Source: Prolixibacteraceae bacterium
GTDB taxonomy: Bacteria; Bacteroidota; Bacteroidia; Bacteroidales; Prolixibacteraceae
DNA length: 9,843 nt
Direction: 5' to 3'
Assembly (NCBI GenBank): GCA_027858145.1
Contig: JAQIDF010000469.1
Coordinates: 1-9,843, forward strand
Shown here: piece after piece, positions 1 to 5,639 of the stretch
Layout: each line of letters opens with the position of its first letter
Numbering within the stretch: position 1 is the first letter of the stretch
Notes under the pieces: generated by a model
Told to the model about the DNA's origin: nothing
Seen by the model: only the letters and a program-made list of their open reading frames with translations
Database searches by the model: none
Made by a program: the position numbers and the translations under genes

Positions 1-105
1 TGGTTTTAGCATAGGGGCTCCACCTCTTCCCATACCGAACAGAGAAGTTAAGCCCTATAGCGCCGATGGTACTGCAGCAATGTGGGAGAGTAGGTCGCCG
101 CCAAC
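1..105 (+). rRNA. rrf: 5S ribosomal RNA, 5' end cut by the window edge
   Basis: The internal blocks CCGAACAGAGAAGTTAAGC and GCGCCGATGGTACTGC, and the late GGGAGAGTAGGTCGCCGCC, are the conserved loop B/C, helix III and helix IV-V segments of a bacterial 5S rRNA in its Bacteroidetes form. The 3' strand of helix I (CCGCCAA, near 98-104) should pair with a 5' strand of which only the last bases (TGG at 1-3) are inside the window, so about four bases are missing at the left edge. The exact 3' end is uncertain by a few bases. Its position directly before a terminator fits the last gene of an rRNA operon (16S-23S-5S) lying to the left. Confidence 0.95.
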
Positions 106-111
106 TTATCC

Positions 112-146
112 AAAGCCCGATTCTTAATTGAGTCGGGCTTTTTTAT
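112..146 (+). terminator. Intrinsic terminator of the rRNA operon
   Basis: The arms AAAGCCCGA (112-120) and TCGGGCTTT (133-141) are perfect reverse complements, giving a 9-bp GC-rich stem around a 12-base loop, followed by a T-rich run (139-149). It starts about seven bases after the 5S 3' end, as expected for an rRNA operon terminator. Confidence 0.93.
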
Positions 147-331
147 TTTATACATACGGCCCAATATGCCACATGACGGCCGAAAAGTAGGCTGAGCGCA
201 GCGAAGTCTAAATAATTAGTGGAACTTGGTTCTCATTTGAGCACCGGGCTTTTTTAATGGTACCCGCCTAAGCCTGAAGTCATGGGATTGGCAAAGGTGG
301 CCTCATCCTTGGGGCAACCATGAACAATAAT

Positions 332-367
332 AACCTCAACCTTAACCTTAACCTTAACCTTAACCTT
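332..367 (+). repeat. Tandem hexanucleotide array, six AACCTT-type units
   Basis: Six consecutive 6-base units run without interruption: AACCTC (332-337), then five exact AACCTT copies (338-367). The sequence is close to eukaryotic telomeric hexamers, but nothing else here suggests a chromosome end. It is best read as a slippage-prone microsatellite. It lies about 225 bases before the gdh start, so copy-number changes would not touch the core promoter. Confidence 0.9.
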
Positions 368-450
368 CTTTCTATACCCCTCCCAACTTGTCTTCCTTCT
401 ATTTCCTTTTTTCTACTAATAACTCAATGACAAATACACCAATGACTATT

Positions 451-466
451 ATGGCAAAGGTGCCAT
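451..466. repeat. Short perfect inverted repeat upstream of gdh
   Basis: ATGGCA (451-456) and TGCCAT (461-466) form a 6-bp stem with a 4-base AAGG loop. No T-run follows, so it is not a convincing terminator. It could be a protein-binding site or chance; the role is unknown. Confidence 0.45.
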
Positions 467-478
467 TGACTGTGTTTT

Positions 479-497
479 AAATGTTAACAAATGTTAA
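479..497. promoter_or_regulatory. Candidate operator: 9-bp direct repeat containing a palindrome, upstream of gdh
   Basis: AAATGTTAA occurs twice (479-487 and 489-497) with one base between, a period of 10 bases and so close to one helical turn. The 8-base palindrome TGTTAACA (482-489) spans the junction. Such phasing suits a DNA-binding protein lying along one face of the helix. It ends about 60 bases before the proposed -7 element, a reasonable place for an activator. AT-rich composition makes chance a real alternative. Confidence 0.3.
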
Positions 498-558
498 TAG
501 TGTATTTGTTTTGCTATTTATTATTGAATATAATCATGTGCTACTTTTCAAATTACCT

Positions 559-566
559 TAACTTTG
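559..566 (+). promoter_or_regulatory. Probable -7 promoter element of gdh
   Basis: TAACTTTG matches the Bacteroidetes housekeeping -7 consensus TAnnTTTG at every fixed position and lies 26 bases before the gdh ATG, which would give a leader of about 20 bases. No good TTG -33 element sits at the usual 19-21 base spacing; only GTG at 538-540 (18-base spacer) is near, so the promoter may be weak or activator-dependent. Confidence 0.55.
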
Positions 567-592
567 ATAAATGAACCTATAAAAATAATAGT

Positions 593-1924
593 ATGGCTGA
601 TTTCAATTCTTTTATGAACCAGGTTATTGCACGTAATCCCGGAGAGCGTGAATTTCATCAAGCAGTTAAAGAGTTTGTAGAGTCAATATGGACTGTATAT
701 GAATCTAACCCCAGATATCAGGAAGCAAAAATTCTTGAAAGGCTTACAGAGCCTGAAAGGGTCGTAATGTTTCGTGTACCATGGATTGATGATAGAGGTG
801 ATGTTCAAATTAACCGGGGATATCGTGTAGAGTTTAATAGTGCTTTAGGGCCTTATAAGGGTGGACTTCGCTTTCACCCTAGTGTAACATTAAGTGTGTT
901 GAAATTTTTAGGATTCGAACAAACATTTAAAAACAGTCTTACAACTCTTCCCATGGGAGGTGGCAAAGGAGGTTCGGATTTTAGCCCGAAAGGTAAATCT
1001 GATAATGAAATAATGCGGTTTTGTCAAAGCTTCATGACTGAATTGTCAAGGCATATAGGTCCAAGTACCGATGTGCCTGCAGGTGATATTGGTGTTGGTG
1101 GACGCGAAATTGGTTACTTGTTTGGACAATACAAACGAATCAAAAATGAATTTACAGGTGTACTTACAGGTAAAGGTGTGATGTGGGGAGGGAGTTTAAT
1201 ACGACCTGAAGCAACCGGGTTTGGTGCCGTTTATTTTGTGCAGCATATGTTGAAAGAGATGAACAAGGACATAGAAGGGCATTGTTTTGCAATCTCGGGT
1301 TTTGGAAATGTAGCCTGGGGTGCTATTTTGAAAATTAATGAACTTGGAGGTAAGGTCGTGACAATTTCAGGGCCTGATGGATATGTATATGATGAAGAAG
1401 GAATATCAGGTGATAAGTTGGATTACTTACTTGAGTTGCGTTTATCTAATAATGATATTGTAGAGCCTTATGCAAACGAATATGGTGCTACGTTTTTTCC
1501 CGGGAAACGCCCGTGGATACAACCTGTAGATATTGCTATTCCTTGTGCCTGCGAAAATGAATTGAGTGAAGATGATGCAAAAACGCTTGTAGATAACGGT
1601 TGTTTTCTTGTTGCTGAAGCATCTAACATGGGATGTACAGCTGAAGCTGCAGAAATATTAAGGAATAAAATTGTATATGCACCCGGAAAAGCTGTAAATG
1701 CCGGAGGTGTAGCTGTGTCCGGACTTGAAATGACGCAAAATTCAATGCGGCTTAGTTGGACCCGTTCTGAAGTGGATGAACGTTTGCATCAGATTATGGG
1801 GTTTATTCATGATACTTGTAGTAAATACGGAGCTAAATCCGGAAAAGTTGATTATGTAGTTGGAGCGAATGTAGGTGGTTTTGTTAAAGTGGCTGAAGCG
1901 GTTATGGCGCAAGGTGTTGTTTAA
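593..1924 (+). CDS. gdhA: Glutamate dehydrogenase (hexameric, ~50 kDa class)
   Basis: Interconverts 2-oxoglutarate plus ammonium and glutamate in the cytoplasm, linking nitrogen assimilation and amino-acid catabolism. Length (443 aa) is normal for the small hexameric class. The N-terminal substrate domain (about 1-195) carries the expected lysines K89, K113 and K125 (in PMGGGKGG) and the catalytic aspartate D165 (in VPAGDIG). The Rossmann domain follows, with the dinucleotide loop SGFGNVAWG (235-243), and the chain closes with the substrate-binding serine in VSGLEM (S376). The coenzyme residues F237, P261 and D262 (SGPDG) match those of the NAD-dependent Clostridium symbiosum enzyme rather than the NADP-type loop of E. 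coli GdhA, so NAD or dual use is likely despite the usual NADP label. The next gene starts 45 bases downstream with no strong terminator between. Complete and intact. Confidence 0.96.
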   Translation: MADFNSFMNQVIARNPGEREFHQAVKEFVESIWTVYESNPRYQEAKILERLTEPERVVMFRVPWIDDRGDVQINRGYRVEFNSALGPYKGGLRFHPSVTLSVLKFLGFEQTFKNSLTTLPMGGGKGGSDFSPKGKSDNEIMRFCQSFMTELSRHIGPSTDVPAGDIGVGGREIGYLFGQYKRIKNEFTGVLTGKGVMWGGSLIRPEATGFGAVYFVQHMLKEMNKDIEGHCFAISGFGNVAWGAILKINELGGKVVTISGPDGYVYDEEGISGDKLDYLLELRLSNNDIVEPYANEYGATFFPGKRPWIQPVDIAIPCACENELSEDDAKTLVDNGCFLVAEASNMGCTAEAAEILRNKIVYAPGKAVNAGGVAVSGLEMTQNSMRLSWTRSEVDERLHQIMGFIHDTCSKYGAKSGKVDYVVGANVGGFVKVAEAVMAQGVV

Positions 1925-1946
1925 TGATAATTTTATATATACTTTT

Positions 1947-1967
1947 ATGATCGACCAAAACGATCAT
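1947..1967. repeat. Hairpin between gdh and the sigma-like gene
   Basis: ATGATCG (1947-1953) and CGATCAT (1961-1967) pair perfectly over 7 bp around a 7-base ACCAAAA loop. It starts 22 bases after the gdh stop and ends two bases before the first ATG of the next gene. The following T-run is too short for a good terminator, so it may instead partly attenuate transcription, protect the gdh mRNA 3' end, or hide the downstream start. These roles are inferences. Confidence 0.5.
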
Positions 1968-1969
1968 TT

Positions 1970-2281
1970 ATGCCCATGTCACAAAAACAGTTAGAATTTG
2001 ACCGACAGCTTGATATTACTACCATTCGGGAATACCGGAGAACAAAAAAACCAGTGATATTATCAGAAATATATCAGAAGTATGTTCTTCTTGTGTATGG
2101 TGTTTGCTTAAAATACTTAACAAAACGGGAACTTGCTAAGGATACAGTTAAAAATATTTATATGGCTCTTCCTGCAAAAGTTCAAAAAACTGATATTGGT
2201 AATTTCAGGGAATGGTTATACGGTTATACCATAAAAGTTTGTAATGATATTTTAAGTAAAAGCAAGATAGGCAATGAATGA
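1970..2281 (+). CDS. Short ECF sigma factor-like protein, region 2 only
   Basis: A 103-residue protein (101 if it starts at the second ATG, 1976). Residues about 28-96 follow the sigma-70 region 2 pattern of Bacteroidetes ECF factors: IYQKYVLLVYGVCLKYL (34-50), a second helix RELAKDTVKNIYMAL (53-67), then NFREWLYGYTIKVCNDIL (78-95), where family members have a NFKSWLY...N...L block. The chain stops where the linker to region 4 (-35 recognition) should begin, and the 49 bases before the next gene are too few to hide region 4. The second helix has also lost most of the acidic residues usual in this family. The neighbour downstream looks like an anti-sigma/TonB protein, the common partner arrangement. 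It may be a decaying sigma factor, or a region-2-only protein acting on RNA polymerase or on the neighbour. The fold assignment is moderately sure; function is open. Confidence 0.7.
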   Translation: MPMSQKQLEFDRQLDITTIREYRRTKKPVILSEIYQKYVLLVYGVCLKYLTKRELAKDTVKNIYMALPAKVQKTDIGNFREWLYGYTIKVCNDILSKSKIGNE

Positions 2282-2330
2282 TGTTGGCTAATTCTTATTT
2301 AACAATTAAACGCTTATAATAATTTTGCCA

Positions 2331-3503
2331 ATGTCAGATAAAAGTATTTTTAGCGAATTGTATTCCGATGTTTTAAGTTACATCGGGAAAAAAATGAAAG
2401 ATTCTGATCGAATTAAATTTGAAAAGGAACTGGAGGCTGATGCATTTACGAAAGATGCAGTTGAAGGACTTTCAACATTGAAGGTAGATGACATTAAACA
2501 CGATATTCATTCTTTCACTTTCATTCATCAAAAAAAAATACAATATAAAAAAGCTGCTATTGCTCTATTTATAATAGCCATTTTTGCTTTATTGATTTTC
2601 GTTTTGCTCCGAAAAGATGATAAGGACAACGATGATGATATCAAAAATGAAGTTACTGAAACATTATCTTCGTTGGAAGCAAAGCAGAAGAATGTTGCCG
2701 ATTCCTTAGAATATGATTCTACTGTGGTGGATTTGGTTGATAGTGTAGAGATGATTATAGACGATACTAACGATACTATAACACGGCAGCCAGTTATATC
2801 AGATACAACTTCTAAAGTAGCTCCTGAAATTGACAACAATGAGGAACAGGTGAACCCTGAACAAAAAGTTAAAAATAAAGAGGAGTCTGTTAGTGACTTA
2901 GTAGATAAAATTGATGATCAGTCATTTCAGGAAGCAGAAAAGGAAATTGAAGAATTTCCTGAAAGTAAAGAAAAAGAAAATACTGATGAAGGCGATTCAG
3001 ATGAAAATGAGCAACCAACGAATGAAATAACAAATGTGCCTGAAAAACTGATAAATAATGAATTGAACGAAAGTGATATCAACCCAATTCAGGAAGATGA
3101 AAATGTAATTATTGAAAAACCTGAAGTGGATAATGAAATTAAACAAGAAATAGTAAATGAAAATAATTCAACTGATGTATCATATAGAAGTCAAATGGAG
3201 CCCCGGCCCGGAGTAAATGCCGAACATAAACCTTTAGGCGGGCAAGCATTATTTGATGAATACATAGAAAATAATTTGCGCTATCCGTTAACCGGAAAAG
3301 GCAGGGAGGTTGTTAAAATTGAATTTACTGTAAACTTAACCGGAGAACTGACCGATTTTAAAGTGTTACGTTCACCCGAAAATAAGGCATTTGAACGTGA
3401 GGCTATCAGGGTTATATCTGGGGGGCCTAAGTGGTCGCCGGCTATTGAGGATGGCATACCGGTAAAAGATAGTGAAAGCCTTAGGATTGTATTCCGCCCA
3501 TAA
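2331..3503 (+). CDS. Anti-sigma-like N-terminus, one membrane helix, acidic linker and TonB C-terminal domain
   Basis: A 390-residue inner-membrane protein. Residues 1-55 (ending FEKELEADAFTKDAVEGL) resemble the cytoplasmic head of Bacteroidetes anti-sigma proteins, where a KFEKEL...D.F..DAVEGL pattern is typical. A basic patch (68-74) precedes one membrane helix at about 75-94, giving an N-in topology. About 190 residues of acidic, low-complexity periplasmic linker follow, rich in E, D, N and K. Residues 303-390 are a TonB C-terminal domain: GGQALFDEYIENNLRYP, then VVKIEFTVN..GEL, KVLRSPENKAFEREAIRVI and a final strand. That domain normally contacts TonB boxes of outer-membrane receptors. 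I chose ATG 2331; a TTG at 2325 also fits the frame but is less likely. The gene lies 49 bases after the sigma-like gene, so the two probably form a unit. Function as an anti-sigma, an energy transducer, or both is not established. Confidence 0.85.
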   Translation: MSDKSIFSELYSDVLSYIGKKMKDSDRIKFEKELEADAFTKDAVEGLSTLKVDDIKHDIHSFTFIHQKKIQYKKAAIALFIIAIFALLIFVLLRKDDKDNDDDIKNEVTETLSSLEAKQKNVADSLEYDSTVVDLVDSVEMIIDDTNDTITRQPVISDTTSKVAPEIDNNEEQVNPEQKVKNKEESVSDLVDKIDDQSFQEAEKEIEEFPESKEKENTDEGDSDENEQPTNEITNVPEKLINNELNESDINPIQEDENVIIEKPEVDNEIKQEIVNENNSTDVSYRSQMEPRPGVNAEHKPLGGQALFDEYIENNLRYPLTGKGREVVKIEFTVNLTGELTDFKVLRSPENKAFEREAIRVISGGPKWSPAIEDGIPVKDSESLRIVFRP

Positions 3504-3546
3504 ATTAAGAAGAGGCTGTCCTCAAAAAGGCAGCCTCTTCTTAATT
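3503..3546. terminator. Two-way intrinsic terminator between convergent genes
   Basis: AATTAAGAAGAGGCTG (3503-3518) and CAGCCTCTTCTTAATT (3531-3546) are perfect reverse complements: a 16-bp stem with a 12-base loop that can close slightly further. The stem base is A/T-rich on both sides, supplying a U-rich tail in either direction. The left arm begins on the last base of the stop codon of the TonB-domain gene, and the right arm ends 14 bases before the aspS stop, so one hairpin appears to serve both convergent genes. Confidence 0.88.
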
Positions 3547-3560
3547 AATAATGAAAATTG

Positions 3561-5321
3561 TTATTGTTTCTTTTCAGGTTGTACAACTTTCAAATACAGT
3601 TCCTTGAGTTGTTCATCTGATATTGTTGATGGAGCATCGTTCATCACATCTCTTCCTGTGTTATTCTTTGGAAATGCAATTACGTCACGTATTGAATTGA
3701 TGCCGGCAAAGAGACTCACAAGCCTGTCAAATCCAAAGGCAATACCAGCATGAGGTGGAGCACCATATTTAAATGCATCCATTAAGAATCCAAACTGGGC
3801 ATCAGCCTGCTCTTCGGTGAAGCCCAATAATCTGAACATTTTGGCTTGCAATGCACTGTCGAATATACGCACAGAACCGCCACCAATCTCAACACCATTA
3901 ATTACTAAATCGTAAGCATTGGCCCGCACTTTTCCAGGAGCTGTATCTAAAAGCTCAATATCTTCAGGCTTGGGTGATGTAAATGGATGGTGCATTGCAT
4001 AGAAACGATGTGTTTCTTCGTCCCATTCAAGTAATGGAAAATCGGTGACCCATAGTGGGTTGAATTTGTCTTTGTCAATTAAATCGAGTTGGCGGCCTAT
4101 TTCGAGCCTGAGTTCACACATTTGCTCTTGAGTTTCAAACTTATCTCCCGATAGTATCAAAAGTAAGTCGCCTGGTTTTGCTTCACATTGTTCAGACCAT
4201 TTTTTAAGGTCGTTATGATCAAAGAATTTATCTACTGATGATTTAAAAGTGCCATCTTCATTATATTTGACATAAACCATTCCTTTAGCTCCTACCTGAG
4301 GACGTTTAACGTAATTAGTGAGTGCGTCTAGTTGCTTGCGACTGTAATTAGTTGCTCCCTTAGCGTTTATGGCAACAATGTATTCTGCCTTGTCAAAAAT
4401 TGCAAAACCTTTACCTTTTGCAATTTCAGTAATGTCGTTAAAAAGCATTTCAAAGCGGGTGTCAGGTTTATCGCTGCCATATTTATCCATTGCATCTGCA
4501 TAAGAGATACGTGGAAATTCTCCTGGGTCAATGTTTTTAATTTCTTTAAACAGTTGTCTGGTTAACCCTTCAAATGTGTTTAATACATCTTCTTGCTCAA
4601 CAAACGACATTTCGCAGTCAATTTGTGTAAACTCAGGCTGGCGGTCAGCTCTTAAATCTTCATCCCTGAAACATTTTACTATTTGATAGTATTTGTCGAA
4701 CCCTGCAACCATGAGAAGTTGCTTAAAAACCTGCGGGCTTTGTGGTAGCGCGTAAAACTCACCGGGGTTCATGCGCGATGGAACAACAAAATCACGTGCA
4801 CCTTCTGGTGTTGATTTCATTAAAACAGGTGTTTCTGTTTCAATGAAATCTAACGAGTCAAGATAATTGCGAATGGCAATGGCCATTTTCGATCGCAATA
4901 CTAAATTGTTTCTAACCACATCTCGGCGTAAGTCAAGATATCTGTATTTCATCCTTAACTCGTCTCCTCCATCAGTGTCAGCTTGAATTGTAAAAGGTGG
5001 AGTTGCTGCTGTGTTCAGAACTTCTATGTTTTTTATATCAATTTCTACATCACCGGTAGGCATCTTAGGATTTTTATTTTGTCGTTCAAGAACTTTTCCG
5101 TTTACTTGAATGACAAATTCCCGTCCCAGTTCGCCAATTTTAGTTTTTAATTCAGTTGGTGCTTTCTCATCAACAACCAATTGAGTAAGACCATATCTAT
5201 CTCTTAAATCGATGAATGTCATTCCACCAAGTTTTCTTATTCTTTGAATCCATCCACTTAGTGTAGTATCGTTTCCTATATGGTGTATTCGTAAATCGCC
5301 ACAGGTATGTGTTCTGTACAT
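3561..5321 (-). CDS. aspS: Aspartyl-tRNA synthetase
   Basis: Class II aminoacyl-tRNA synthetase charging tRNA-Asp in the cytoplasm. The 586 residues are the normal bacterial length. The N-terminal OB-fold anticodon domain (1-110) opens with YRTHTCGDLR and contains GWIQRIRKLGGMTFIDLRDR. Catalytic signatures follow: YRYLDLRR (127-133) and the motif 1 helix-strand (about 146-172), QSPQVFKQLLM, motif 2 FRDEDLRADRQPEFTQID (218-235), the bacterial GAD insertion (about 290-420), GGSVRI (481-486), and motif 3 GIAFGFDRL (526-534). Residue 31 is Leu, where non-discriminating enzymes such as that of Pseudomonas have His; this suggests charging of tRNA-Asp only. Minus strand, with a small membrane-protein gene 183 bases upstream in the same direction. 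The only -7-like sequence is imperfect (TATTTTAG, complement of 5351-5358). Complete, nothing unusual. Confidence 0.98.
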   Translation of the reverse strand: MYRTHTCGDLRIHHIGNDTTLSGWIQRIRKLGGMTFIDLRDRYGLTQLVVDEKAPTELKTKIGELGREFVIQVNGKVLERQNKNPKMPTGDVEIDIKNIEVLNTAATPPFTIQADTDGGDELRMKYRYLDLRRDVVRNNLVLRSKMAIAIRNYLDSLDFIETETPVLMKSTPEGARDFVVPSRMNPGEFYALPQSPQVFKQLLMVAGFDKYYQIVKCFRDEDLRADRQPEFTQIDCEMSFVEQEDVLNTFEGLTRQLFKEIKNIDPGEFPRISYADAMDKYGSDKPDTRFEMLFNDITEIAKGKGFAIFDKAEYIVAINAKGATNYSRKQLDALTNYVKRPQVGAKGMVYVKYNEDGTFKSSVDKFFDHNDLKKWSEQCEAKPGDLLLILSGDKFETQEQMCELRLEIGRQLDLIDKDKFNPLWVTDFPLLEWDEETHRFYAMHHPFTSPKPEDIELLDTAPGKVRANAYDLVINGVEIGGGSVRIFDSALQAKMFRLLGFTEEQADAQFGFLMDAFKYGAPPHAGIAFGFDRLVSLFAGINSIRDVIAFPKNNTGRDVMNDAPSTISDEQLKELYLKVVQPEKKQ

Positions 5322-5429
5322 AGTAAAAATGTTTTAAATAAAATTTGGTGCTAAAATAGTAAGAAATGATAAATCAGACTGATGATTACAGTCATTTTTA
5401 CAGTTTAGAAAGAATGTGATTTCAATGAA

Positions 5430-5443
5430 ATGTTTATAAACAT
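5430..5443. promoter_or_regulatory. Perfect 14-bp palindrome in the aspS upstream region
   Basis: ATGTTTATAAACAT is its own reverse complement and stands between aspS and the small membrane-protein gene, about 109 bases before aspS. It is a plausible site for a dimeric repressor. On the plus strand it ends three bases before a -7-like TATTTTTG, so it would cover that promoter. High AT content leaves chance possible. Confidence 0.4.
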
Positions 5444-5446
5444 ACT

Positions 5447-5454
5447 TATTTTTG
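5447..5454 (+). promoter_or_regulatory. Possible rightward -7 element, antisense to the small membrane-protein gene
   Basis: TATTTTTG fits the TAnnTTTG consensus. At the correct 19-base distance upstream stands ATG (5425-5427) in place of TTG, one mismatch. Transcription would begin near 5461 and run through 5505-5630 antisense to the small protein. No plus-strand gene lies close enough to be an obvious alternative target. The evidence is only a motif match in AT-rich DNA. Confidence 0.25.
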
Positions 5455-5504
5455 CATTCTATTGTTAAATAGAAAAGAAAAGCAGATAATATAGCAAGGT
5501 TTTT

Positions 5505-5630
5505 TTATAAAAACTTAAGAAAAAGTAAAGCAAAGCTTAGAATAAATACGCCCCAAATTATAAATATTGTGCCTATAGTCTTATACAGAGAAATGTTTTT
5601 TTTACGAGTCCCACTATACTCGTGCGCCAT
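5505..5630 (-). CDS. Small single-helix membrane protein (41 aa; 44 aa from upstream ATG)
   Basis: A minus-strand frame from ATG at 5630 to TAA at 5507-5505 encodes 41 residues. An in-frame ATG at 5639 adds three (MAY). The protein begins MAHEYSGTRKKNISLYK, soluble and basic (R9, K10, K11, K17), continues with a 20-residue hydrophobic stretch (about 18-37: TIGTIFIIWGVFILSFALLF) containing W26, and ends LKFL. This basic-in, one-helix design is not what random AT-rich DNA usually gives, so I think it is a real gene in an otherwise empty gap. It shares direction with aspS, whose start lies 183 bases beyond its stop. I do not recognise the family. It could be a small accessory subunit of a membrane complex or a type I-like toxic peptide; neither is shown. 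Confidence 0.55.
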   Translation of the reverse strand: MAHEYSGTRKKNISLYKTIGTIFIIWGVFILSFALLFLKFL

Positions 5631-5639
5631 GTAAGCCAT

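Larger units (their letters stand above)
147..592. other. Intergenic region between the rRNA operon and gdh (about 446 bases)
   Basis: No plausible coding frame or tRNA was found on either strand. In order it holds: a GC-rich patch (about 165-210) containing GGCTGAGCGCAGCGAAGTCT, which resembles dispersed repeats known from Bacteroidetes genomes; a second GCACCGGGCTTTTTT patch (241-255) that looks like the descending half of a terminator with no matching ascending arm; a hexanucleotide array (332-367); an AT-rich stretch with an inverted repeat (451-466) and a direct repeat (479-497); and the probable gdh promoter just before the gene. The first 200 bases look like recombination debris downstream of an rRNA operon, which is an inference. 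Confidence 0.7.

Noticed and set aside
332..367. Hexamer array as a CRISPR array or true telomere
   Set aside because: Units are contiguous with no spacers, and rRNA and housekeeping genes lie on both sides.
2320..2327. TAATTTTG, a -7-like match just before the TonB-domain gene
   Set aside because: It would start transcription inside the coding sequence of the 2331 gene and has no TTG at 19-21 bases. Treated as chance in AT-rich DNA.
3509..3530. GAGGCTGTC...AAAAAGG resembling an insertion-sequence end
   Set aside because: It is the left arm and loop of a perfect terminator hairpin; no transposase remnant or target duplication is nearby.
3472..3753. Plus-strand frame spanning the terminator and the end of aspS
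   Set aside because: It lies across a strong terminator and antisense to conserved aspS sequence; it is a shadow.
4332..4565. Plus-strand frame inside aspS
   Set aside because: It is antisense to the conserved GAD region of aspS and has no own features.
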